A stretch of 38,739 bases of DNA from Coemansia sp. RSA 922 (lineage: Eukaryota > Kickxellomycota > Kickxellomycetes > Kickxellales > Kickxellaceae). Numbering within the stretch: position 1 is the first letter of the stretch; each line of letters starts with the position of its first letter. Location: positions 1-38,739 of the forward strand of contig JANBQS010000085.1 in NCBI GenBank assembly GCA_027577415.1. The letters run 5' to 3'. Below, one piece after another: positions 8,468 through 16,235 of this stretch. The notes beneath the pieces were generated by a model, which made no database searches, was not told the origin of the DNA, and saw nothing but the letters and a program-made list of their open reading frames with translations. The position numbers were made by a program, and so were the translations under genes.

Positions 8468-9901
8468 TCACTCGCTCACGAGACTGCACATCTTGTTCCA
8501 CTGAGCGTCGGCTCTCAGTGCCGCCATTGCAGGTCGTTCTAGAGTGACATACAGATGCAGTACTTCGTATCCAGGCGGACCCGTACCAGTACTCCTAGTA
8601 GATGGCGGGCCGGGAAACACAATAATGTAATTGGGTCTCGGGTTAAACGACCTCGCCATAGTTGGGCGCCCAGCTCCGAAATCGGCGTCATAAATAGGGA
8701 TCCTGTTCATGCACGACACACCGACAGCCCGCTCGTTAGTATTAAGCGCCGTGAACCAAAAATGGCGCCATGGCTCCAACACTCCGTTCTGCGCGAGCAA
8801 AGTGTATGACTGGTTCATCCAATCCATTGCTCCTTGCAGATACTCGCCCGTATACTTGTCTACGCTCTGGCGGATACGCTTAGCAAGACGCGGAAACATG
8901 GCAGTGTCCGTTATTTCAGCGGCTGAGGCTTGGCACTCAGCGAGGATCAGCGGTGAGCCTAGACCGCGTAAGGGTAAGCCGAGTGGGCGACGCATGTCAA
9001 GAGATTGGAACATCGTCCATTCGCCAGCCTCGTATACTTGCGCTTCAGTGTTGGCGCGAGCAACGCACTGAGCGATAAAAGCAGCTATGACGTTGTTCGA
9101 CGATACCCACTCGCCGTCTCTCAATACTCCGCTTGCTTCTACTTGCTCTTTGAGCTGGTGGACGCTGGCCACCGATATGGCGAATACACAGGCCTGGACT
9201 CCATCGGCTGTAGCTACCGATTTGCTGTTTGCCACAGATATCTCGGCGGGCGTCCTAGTAGCGTCTACCGAGATCTCTACCGGCCCATCGACTAATGGCT
9301 TGTTGGTATTGGTTACCAGCGACGTAGCATACAATTCCAGATCAGCCGGCAACTCTACCGAGCCTAGGAGTCGGTTGCATCGAGCCCAATGCGCAATGAA
9401 ACTAAACATGGCGTTACCGTCAAACGCCACATGGTTCGTCATCGAGAACAGGGCTACTCCGCCATCTCCCAAGTAAGTAACCTTGACCATCAACATTGGT
9501 TTATCAAACCCGCGAGTAATAGATCCATCGGGAATAGCAATATCTAAACCATGCTGCTTAGCTACAGAATACGAGAAACTCTGCGCTCGCAATTGCGAAT
9601 AGGTCACCGATAGCCGCTGAAACTCTAGAGTAGGTGGGTTGCTGTGTAGTGGGTTGTAGTCGAGCGAGATGGTTAGGTCTGGGTGGATCTTGAATTGACC
9701 GAATAACAGGGGGCAGCCATGTAGTGCGGAGATGAGGGAGCGGCGTAGTCTGTCTTCGCTCATATTGGTGCGGGTCAATGCGCTGGGCTCATAGTACTGG
9801 ATACATGGCTTGTAGAACTGGAACATGAACTGCGTGTCGCCAGTAATACGCCTGCTCACTGCCTCCTTTGGCAGGAGTTCGCCCATGTCAATCTTTGCCA
9901 T
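8468..9901 (-). CDS. BAHD-type (transferase-family) acyltransferase
   Basis: A 477-residue protein. It has the catalytic HxxxD motif as NHVAFDG (H157, D161) and a DFGxG-type motif, DFGAG, at 407-411, the two signatures of BAHD acyltransferases. These transfer acyl groups from acyl-CoA to hydroxyls or amines. In fungi, relatives include trichothecene 3-O-acetyltransferase and shikimate-type acyltransferases. The substrate cannot be read from the sequence. No signal peptide or membrane segment is seen. The in-frame extension to 9991 encodes a Phe/Leu-rich stretch from the C/T-rich leader, so I start at 9901 (MAKIDMGELL). No polyketide, NRPS or P450 gene lies nearby, so there is no evidence for a metabolite cluster. 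Confidence 0.88.
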   Translation of the reverse strand: MAKIDMGELLPKEAVSRRITGDTQFMFQFYKPCIQYYEPSALTRTNMSEDRLRRSLISALHGCPLLFGQFKIHPDLTISLDYNPLHSNPPTLEFQRLSVTYSQLRAQSFSYSVAKQHGLDIAIPDGSITRGFDKPMLMVKVTYLGDGGVALFSMTNHVAFDGNAMFSFIAHWARCNRLLGSVELPADLELYATSLVTNTNKPLVDGPVEISVDATRTPAEISVANSKSVATADGVQACVFAISVASVHQLKEQVEASGVLRDGEWVSSNNVIAAFIAQCVARANTEAQVYEAGEWTMFQSLDMRRPLGLPLRGLGSPLILAECQASAAEITDTAMFPRLAKRIRQSVDKYTGEYLQGAMDWMNQSYTLLAQNGVLEPWRHFWFTALNTNERAVGVSCMNRIPIYDADFGAGRPTMARSFNPRPNYIIVFPGPPSTRSTGTGPPGYEVLHLYVTLERPAMAALRADAQWNKMCSLVSE

Positions 9902-10402
9902 TAATAAGAGGATTTTTTTTTGTAAAAAAAGAACAAATAGGTGAGAATGAAAAGAAAAGAGAAGAGAAGAAGAAAACCCCCCTACTCCCACTTACCTGGG
10001 AATTGGTGGCGTTTTTCTCTTGTGCGACAATCTACGCCACAAGTGATCTGCACTTGGCAGATGTCTAAAAAAATGCACTTGTTCAATGCTAGGTCGTAGA
10101 CGTGAACGGCTGCTTAAACAAACAGGTGTGCTTTATTTGAGCATATTCGATCTCCGGACTAATCTCTCAACGTGTGTGTTTGCTGCGGCTGTCAGGGACT
10201 TTGACAATGTGCCCTTTCCTTGTTTCTTTTTACAAAGTGCATGTGGCCACTGAGAGAGGCTTTGCTGTAGAATGTCTTTGTAGTGGTGCCTTTTGTTGCT
10301 GCAAAGTATTTTTCGTGACTTGGTGAAGTGAAGCCCAAGGCACCTCGTTGGGGGCAAAAATAAAGGGCGCGGGTATCCTTCCAGTCAGAGGCCACAGTGG
10401 CA
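9902..10402. other. Intergenic region between divergent genes
   Basis: Holds the C/T-rich leader of the acyltransferase gene (to about 9985) and the upstream region of the gene at 10516. Minus-strand open frames here have no support. Confidence 0.5.
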
Positions 10403-10410
10403 TATAAAAA
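10403..10410 (+). promoter_or_regulatory. TATA box of the 10.5 kb orphan gene
   Basis: TATAAAAA, 113 bp before the ATG at 10516. Confidence 0.6.
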
Positions 10411-10515
10411 AAGGTATTTCTCCCCATTCCTCGTTTACTGTTTGACAGACATTCTTCTCTCTTTTTCCGCACACAAATTTACTCTGTTGCTTTATATATT
10501 ATTTATTCGCTAGCA

Positions 10516-11066
10516 ATGACTGGATTCCAAACTGCAGTGTTCTTCAATACAGGTCAGCATGGTTGTCTTAAATACTTTGGTCATTATTACTTGCCAAATG
10601 AAAGCTATGCCGCTGACGCAAAGTTTTTACAAGATATATGGAGTACAAGATATGATGAAGAGTTTGTTGGTGTATATTTGGAGATTAAGCAAAAACATTA
10701 CCGAAAAAGAAATTGTGCTGTCAATACCCCTGTTGATGCCCATTATATTTTGCTTTTCACCAATAGGAACAGAATGGACATCTTACACGAGGCGGCCAAG
10801 AGAATATTGGGAACTGACGAGCTTCCTGATAGCTGGCTTGGTCAGTATATTGGCAAGATAAAAGACACCTATTTACACGACAACAAGCAATATGAGTACG
10901 CAATACCAGCCGAGTATCATGTAGATGTATGTGATAGGATCTACGACTGGGGTGAGTAATTTAAATTTTTCCCCCGCTACATATGCCGTTTTTATTTCGG
11001 TATGCAGCAGAGTTAGCCTCTTATTTGAAATGGGACGGGGTCGCCATTTATTTTAAAGCCACGTAA
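10516..11066 (+). CDS. Orphan protein, two exons (10516-10951, 11008-11066)
   Basis: The unspliced frame ends at 10959, but that stop lies inside a textbook donor, GTGAGT at 10952. A pyrimidine-rich stretch and TATGCAG at 11001-11007 give a 56-nt intron. Splicing yields 164 residues ending ASYLKWDGVAIYFKAT. A second acceptor three bases on (11010) would drop one residue. The protein starts MTGFQTAVFFNTGQHG, has no signal peptide or membrane segment, and belongs to no family I know. Its end, a Leu/Tyr helix followed by a short beta-like strand, resembles the ends of other small TATA-driven proteins in this window (36053, 37900). The TATA box at 10403 supports the start. Confidence 0.68.
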
Positions 11067-11282
11067 CAACGCTTGGGCAGGACACCAAAAGTAATCCTTG
11101 CACCAAGAGCCAGTAACCTTGCAGGGGGTCTAGACATAGGATACCTGCCTGACTCATTATGTAACTTTTTTATATAGCTTTACTACCAACATATTTAACA
11201 ATTTCAGAACATGAATACATAAAGGTATTTTTATTCATACAATGTCGATGAAAGGGTGGCTAGTGAATATGACATCTCTTGC

Positions 11283-11444
11283 TCATATATCAAAGTGTTT
11301 CAAAAACATCTTGTCTTGTTCACGAATTACTTTGCCTGTAGCTAGAGCTTCCTTTACGCAGTATATTTTGTGGCCTACAAGAACAAATTTACTGGGAAAC
11401 TCAGCGTTGCAGTAGCAGCAAACAAATGACCTGGGATCATTCAT
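11283..11444 (-). CDS. 53-aa CxxC...H...C zinc-finger-like microprotein
   Basis: Starts MNDPRSFVCCYCNAEFPSKF. The C-x2-C-x12-H-x3-C layout (C9 or C10, C12, H25, C29) is that of a single C2HC or C2H2-like finger, followed by a charged tail ending KMFLKHFDI. A longer frame reaches 11516, but a TATAAAAAA element at 11562-11570 fits a start at 11444 better. Related by Cys/His spacing to 374-517 and 34265-34396. Role unknown; nucleic-acid or protein binding is only a guess. Confidence 0.5.
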   Translation of the reverse strand: MNDPRSFVCCYCNAEFPSKFVLVGHKIYCVKEALATGKVIREQDKMFLKHFDI

Positions 11445-11561
11445 TGTCGATATTGAAAAAAAGTGCGTCCAGATGATTTGACAAATAAATATTAATTGAT
11501 AGCACACAAGAGACACTTTGGATTTTAGGGTGAACTGTGTCCCTTGCGGCTGCCGTTTGTC

Positions 11562-11570
11562 TTTTTTATA
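11562..11570 (-). promoter_or_regulatory. TATA box of the 11.4 kb microprotein
   Basis: TATAAAAAA on the minus strand, about 120 bp before the ATG at 11444. Confidence 0.55.
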
Positions 11571-12030
11571 GTCGGAGAGGTTCTTTGGTCATATGTTGTC
11601 AAAAATAAGAATATGCCGTGTAAGCAGGTGATTTGCTGCTTGACAACTTTTTTTGCTGTCATTTACAATTGTAATTCTGTCAATGAAGGGGGTTGAATAA
11701 GCTTAAAAAAATTTGCCTAGAAATTATTATACAATAGAATTGACAAAAACAAACTTTGATGGATGGAAGCTATAATAAGCAAAAAAAAAAATTAACAGTG
11801 AGCATGCTAATAAAATTTTGCTAGAATTAATGCCACGACAGACCACGTGGAGCAATGCGGTCAGCCAACTCTGAGCTGCCAGAAACTCTGGGGTATTTAC
11901 CGGCTGCAAGTACACTACGCTATTGACAACAGGTGTATCCCCCCAATTTTACTGCTGGCCTAGATTTGGGGGTTACATTTGGTTGAGTTGGAAAAGCCCG
12001 CTTTCAAAGGCACAGTGCCACTTCAGCATC
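11571..12030. other. Intergenic, no gene seen
   Basis: AT-rich. A minus frame at 11727-11915 is hydrophobic and unsupported. Confidence 0.5.
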
Positions 12031-12190
12031 TATTAGTTAGTGAGCATAGCGAGAAAGTGCATAAATATATGTATGTATAGTAAAAAAGCGTATAGAGAAG
12101 CGAGAACAAGGCATTTAGCCTTGGATCGTAAAGGATTGATGTTTATATAGCCGTTTCATGGCCTTCTTCCATAGCCTGATGTACACCTTA
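12031..12190 (-). pseudogene. Duplicate 3' fragment of the 14970-15320 gene
   Basis: About 160 bp nearly identical to 14971-15126 in the same orientation. Read on the minus strand it keeps the peptide LWKKAMKRLYKHQS, then TIQG and a stop at 12115-12117. Upstream of GTACACCTTA the similarity ends abruptly, so only the gene's tail and 3' flank were copied (or the rest was lost). In this copy the frame stops at TIQG, whereas the 15 kb copy reads on. Confidence 0.6.
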
Positions 12191-13086
12191 TGTAGGAATA
12201 CTAGCAGCACTTTTACTCCTAATAGTATAGAAAATAAATATATTTTTTAAAACAAGCAAAAACAAGAGAGAAACCTTCTATTTGCACAAGAAAGGCGCCC
12301 TTTATAATGTATATTCAGATATGTCAGCTACATGATCTGGACTAGCTTGGTGCTGCTAATTTGTCATCATTAGCAGAGTATCGGCTAACATTGTATGCCT
12401 TTGTCTCTTGCATTGCAGGGCGCCAGGGTCTTGGACCGTTTGGAGAATGTGGCATAACCAGAAAATAATATTTAATGATTGGTAAATGTGATGTAAGAAG
12501 TGTTGGAACAACCCTAGAAAAGGCGACTGGGGCATAGCACATTGGTTTTAAGTTGATTTCCTTTTGCTCGTGTTTACTTCAAATACCCAAGACACATTTC
12601 TCGCTTTAAAAATAAACGACAAGGCGACAGAGACAACCAACTAAAAATAGAGACCTGCACTTATAAACCTATTTTTAGCGGTCCGCCATGCAGCTTTTTT
12701 ACTTTAATCAGCCGAGTCACTTTTCTTATAAACCGGCTTGAGTACATAATTCGGATTACAGATCCATTGTTCGTTATGTGCTGCACATGAGAAAAAAATA
12801 ATAATTTAGTGGCTAGAAACAGCTGCAGCGCTTCTCTTTTCTGTTGCTAAATTTAGAACCCCCACTCATATTTTTGCATCAATAAAGACAACCATGGGCT
12901 GCAAATGGCATACGTACTCATGGGTGCCTGGATAAACGGTGTGTGAGTGAAGGCAGGCCAAGCATTAGCACTACAGGTTCAACTACTTGATTAACATGTT
13001 AGTTTATGTATTGATTAGTTATTCTTAAAGGGTCATTAAATGTAAAACACTACTAGTGTTAGATTCACGGTGTGCTGAACACCTGC
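12191..13086. other. Intergenic, possible 66-codon frame only
   Basis: A minus frame at 12342-12542 (start MCYAPVAFSRVVPTLL) has no clear TATA, motif or relative, and I do not call it. Nothing else is supported. Confidence 0.45.
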
Positions 13087-13446
13087 CTAAAGTTCATCCT
13101 TTCCTGCTTCCCACATCTTAATTGAAATGCAATAAGCCTTTTCTCCGTTGACTTTCTTAGTATGGGCATCACATCTTGCACTGTCTCTATCTACACAAGC
13201 TTTGTGGTGGTCATACACACTCCTGACCTTGCTGTCACCTCTAAACTTTTTATCTATGTTACACTCCAAGGCATATGTTGGATTGGTTACCCCTACTGCT
13301 TTAAAATCCTTTCTAATTCTATCTTGCGGATGCCTATCAATCATTTCGTCTATTGTCATGTCCATAGCAACGTTGTCAAACACGATGTTGACAGTGTGTT
13401 TTTTGATCCCAAAACAGAATTGAAAGTATTTGTAATTGTCAGCCAT
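13087..13446 (-). CDS. Orphan 119-aa protein
   Basis: Begins MADNYKYFQFCFGIKKHTVN and ends MWEAGKDEL. It is a mixed alpha/beta sequence with five Cys (one in each of CFG, ECN, ACV, RCD, YCI), no signal peptide and no membrane segment. An initial beta-like strand pair (FQFCFGI, HTVNIVFD) is followed by a helix (MTIDEMIDRHPQDRIRKDF) and then short strands, which would suit a small beta-grasp or similar fold; this is inference. The upstream in-frame codon at 13458 is GTG, so I use the ATG at 13446. A TATA box at 13563-13568 lies about 120 bp upstream. No recognised family. Confidence 0.65.
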   Translation of the reverse strand: MADNYKYFQFCFGIKKHTVNIVFDNVAMDMTIDEMIDRHPQDRIRKDFKAVGVTNPTYALECNIDKKFRGDSKVRSVYDHHKACVDRDSARCDAHTKKVNGEKAYCISIKMWEAGKDEL

Positions 13447-13562
13447 AGTAATGTTCACAAGTTTCTAGTTGAAAAAAGGGGGGAGCTGATGCGGAGGTGA
13501 GTATTTTGCTGGTGTGGAGAAATAAAAAAAATTGGTGTTTGGACAGGAGGGCAGGGAAGCAC

Positions 13563-13568
13563 TTTATA
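13563..13568 (-). promoter_or_regulatory. TATA box of the 13.4 kb orphan gene
   Basis: TATAAA (in ATATAAAG) on the minus strand, about 120 bp before the ATG at 13446. Confidence 0.55.
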
Positions 13569-14291
13569 TGCCCCAGGAATGGCAAGGACACCATCCTTCA
13601 AGAGAGAATCCTGGCCCCCAAAAAAAAATGTATGCCGTCCTTATGCTGTCCTTCTAGCTAAAGTCTCTACAAACCAATAAGACAGCATCCCTCTTCCAAT
13701 CATCACAATAAATTGCACCGGCTTTCTACTAAGCATCTGGTGACGTACTTTTTTGCATGATTGGAGCCGCAGCAAACGAATTTGGTTGGCAATTTCGTCA
13801 TTTATGATATCCGGAAGCAGTCATGCACATTGCTCTGGCCATGGAAAGAGAGACAAAAGGCTTGCTCAAAGGCCTCCCCCATTTCTCGCAATTATTGGGA
13901 AAAACATGATAGGGCTTTGTATTCTTTGAAACACTTTTTCTGCTATTTGCGTCATAATATCGTCATCTCGCTGACTGCCAGGCCTCACGGGGCCGCTTTC
14001 TTTGGACAATTTGCAGTGAAAGGCAACATTGTATTCCCAACCAAAAACGTGGGCGGAGGGGACAAGTGTGTGGTCTTTGTTTTATTTATTGGTAGGGTTA
14101 GTTTGCGCCCTACCATTGTTAGTGTTGGAGAGCTGTAGAGTGGCGACACTTTCTCCTTTGAAGGACATTCAGCAGCTTTTTTCTTGGAGTATAGAAGGTG
14201 TATTGGGTAGTTTCACTTAATGGCTAGCTAGCTGCTTTTGTGGCTGAAGAAATGCTAGTGAATATAAACTAATGCCAAACCCAAGGATGAG
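13569..14291. other. Intergenic, no gene seen
   Basis: A plus frame from 13761 begins with TTG, not ATG, and lacks a promoter. The stretch is otherwise featureless. Confidence 0.5.
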
Positions 14292-14784
14292 TTAGGCAGC
14301 AGGGCTTGGTCCTGGTGCCTGCTTGGCGACCTCGCTAACAAGGTTCTTGGCAACTGCCTCTCCGACCTTGGGCTTCCCAATTATCTCTAAAATCGGCTTG
14401 CGGGTCATGGTAATGACATCACAAACCACCTTGAGAGGGAGTGCAGTGCGCACTTTATGTTCTCCACTGGAGTGGTTTCGAGGACCTTAATGTGGCCGCC
14501 ACCGTTATAGTTTGTCAGAGCTCTTGTAACTGCGCCCGAGCAACCACCGCAGGACATAGCGACACGGAACTCGTACTCGTTCTACACCAACTGAACATAA
14601 CATAAGCAATGGTCAGTATTAAGGATAATGAAAGGCAAGATGAGCACTACTCTTTTTGCATAATTCAAATTCAACCTTGTCAAGGTGGAGCCAAGTGCTA
14701 GTTCTCACTGGTTATTTCACTTACCAGCTTGACCTCGTCCTTTACCTCTGAGACTTGAGAAACCTCTGGAACGGCGTCGGTCAT
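14292..14784 (-). pseudogene. ATX1-like copper chaperone with intron and one-base frameshift
   Basis: Exon 1 (14725-14784) encodes MTDAVPEVSQVSEVKDEVKL. A GTAAGT donor starts at 14724 and the intron ends in GGTGTAG at 14582 (143 nt). Exon 2 (14581-14292) begins NEYEFRVAMSCGGCSGAVTR, with the MxCxxC copper-binding site of the HMA domain in the ATX1 form. ATX1 proteins carry Cu(I) to P-type ATPases in the Golgi. The frame then needs one extra base at about 14453-14457 (ATAAAGTG) to continue as KVRTALPLKVVCDVIT and reach the stop at 14292. Exon 2 is 290 nt, one short of a multiple of three. Without correction the frame ends soon after. This is either a recent pseudogene or a sequencing error in an A run. 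The C-terminal Pro/Ala-rich extension is longer than usual. Confidence 0.78.
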
Positions 14785-14917
14785 TTGCAAATAAAAAAGG
14801 ATTGAATTGATAGAATAACCAAAGGTCGGTGGTAGCAGTAATAGCGTAGAAGGCTGTGGAATGTTGGTGGAAGAAGAAAAAGAGGGAAGAAGAATTGAGC
14901 GGACTGAAAGCAACTAC

Positions 14918-14923
14918 TTTATA
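14918..14923 (-). promoter_or_regulatory. TATA box of the ATX1-like gene
   Basis: TATAAA on the minus strand about 135 bp before the ATG at 14784, with a C/T-rich leader in between. Confidence 0.5.
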
Positions 14924-14969
14924 GCGTCCACCTTTCGAGTAGGAGCAGGGGGGAGGGAGCATGCTGTTG

Positions 14970-15320
14970 TTATTTAGTGAGCATAGTGAGCAAAAACGTA
15001 AATATACGTATGTATAGTAAAAAGCATATAGAGAAGTGAGAACAATATTTCCAGCCTTGGATGGTAATGGATTGATGTTTATATAGCCGTTTCATGGCCT
15101 TCTTCCATAGCCAGATGTACGCCTTACCAGACACCTTTAGTGTTGCCGAGTCGTGCATTTTCACAGATGGGCGGTTCTCTACTAGCGGCATGTCATACGG
15201 GTGGCGGAGGTCCAGGACATCTGCCACATATGTAGTGTTGTGATTATCATCTGGTAGACCGTTGGGCTGGTCACGTGGGTAGGTGTGCTGTACAATGGCG
15301 CACGTAACGCGAAGTTCCAT
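14970..15320 (-). CDS. Uncharacterised 116-aa frame, possibly a gene 3' portion
   Basis: From MELRVTCAIVQHTYPRDQ the first 80 codons are GC-richer and coding-like (DVLDLRHPYDMP, LWKKAMKRLYKHQS). After TIQG the frame runs into AT-rich, hydrophobic sequence that looks like 3' flank. In the duplicate at 12031-12190 a stop follows TIQG directly, so the true end was probably there and this copy may have lost its stop. An in-frame ATG at 15359 extends the protein by 13 residues. No TATA box is evident. Family unknown. Confidence 0.45.
   Translation of the reverse strand: MELRVTCAIVQHTYPRDQPNGLPDDNHNTTYVADVLDLRHPYDMPLVENRPSVKMHDSATLKVSGKAYIWLWKKAMKRLYKHQSITIQGWKYCSHFSICFLLYIRIFTFLLTMLTK
14971..15126 (-). 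repeat. Direct-repeat partner of 12031-12190
   Basis: Alignable over its whole length with 12031-12190 with few substitutions, spanning the last coding codons and 3' flank. Confidence 0.7.
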
Positions 15321-15359
15321 GTTTTGACAAAAAGTAGCGAGCCAGTGAGCTGACAACAT

Positions 15360-15881
15360 GGACTAAAAAATGATTGGCTTTTGTTTTCTGGAATTCAAAT
15401 TGCGACAAATTTTTATTTTGCTTTTATGTACTGTAACTCTTTAATTGGTAAGCTCCTAATTCAAACTATTTTATTTAGCACTGGTAAGTGTTGAAATTGG
15501 GCAGCACAGCGCTTGAGCACATGCGCAAAGCAACGAGCCCTGGTCCTACGGAGGTAGAGTTCTCAGAGGGCTTTTAGAAATAAGCTTTAGTCAAACGGTT
15601 AACGAGTATTTAAAAGGCAAGGCAGCGGCCCTAGGCGCTGCCTGCTAGAGATACTCCTCAGTATGAAGTAAACTCACCACTTATTCTTGGCGTAAGAAGG
15701 GAGTGTGAATAATTTATTTGAAAGTTGATGATGAGTTAATAACTAAAACTTTTTTTCTTCTTCTGAATTGCTAGATGTGTTCCTGGTTAGCTGGCGGTAC
15801 TCTGCTGCCTTAGCCGAATTGCCGCTACTCCGGCCGTCTTACGGGGGCTCGACCTCGGGCGAGCACTTCCACCTCGAAGAC
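15360..15881. other. Intergenic with a strong short hairpin
   Basis: No gene seen. Near 15622-15645, GGCAGCG and CGCTGCC pair perfectly around GCCCTAGG; a TATTTAAAAG lies just upstream but no frame follows. The hairpin could be part of an untranslated RNA or be chance. Confidence 0.4.
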
Positions 15882-16235
15882 CTATCCTTGTTCGTCTTCG
15901 TCATCAGAAGGATCAGAAGCAGTGTCCATGGTTAGTGTTTCGGATTCAGCGTCCGAGTAGTCGGCATCGTTCGGGGCGTGTCCGTGTGCCGGAGCGACCA
16001 TGTCAAATTGGTCCTCTGCCGGGACCTGTGCATCTCCATATGCGGGTGCTTCTGGGTCGTACTCCTCGACGTCTGCCCTGCCAGCGTTCTGGTATGCCGG
16101 GGCTTCCTGGCCGTACTCCTCGCCGGCAGCAGGCTCGTCAGATAAGTAGATATAGCCCGCCTCGGTTTCATCATGACCGGCCTGGTAGTCCCTTATGATG
16201 GTCGTCGGGCATGACAACAAGCTCCTGCAGATCGC
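15882..16235 (-). CDS. Probable C-terminal continuation of the low-complexity protein (frame switch)
   Basis: This frame overlaps the end of the large frame at 16171 and continues in the same style: EAPAYxxA repeats (QEAPAYQNA, PEAPAYGDA) and an acidic end, SDPSDDEDEQG. A single-base indel, or a short unrecognised intron, near 16171-16235 would join them. The large frame otherwise stops after DDHHKGLPGRS. No independent promoter is seen for this part, so I treat it as the 3' end of one gene. Confidence 0.5.
   Translation of the reverse strand, partial: AICRSLLSCPTTIIRDYQAGHDETEAGYIYLSDEPAAGEEYGQEAPAYQNAGRADVEEYDPEAPAYGDAQVPAEDQFDMVAPAHGHAPNDADYSDAESETLTMDTASDPSDDEDEQG

Noticed and set aside
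8555..9476. Plus-strand frames opposite the acyltransferase
   Set aside because: Antisense shadows; the minus strand carries HxxxD and DFGxG motifs.
13761..14138. 125-codon plus frame
   Set aside because: Starts with TTG, lacks TATA, and its composition is not protein-like.
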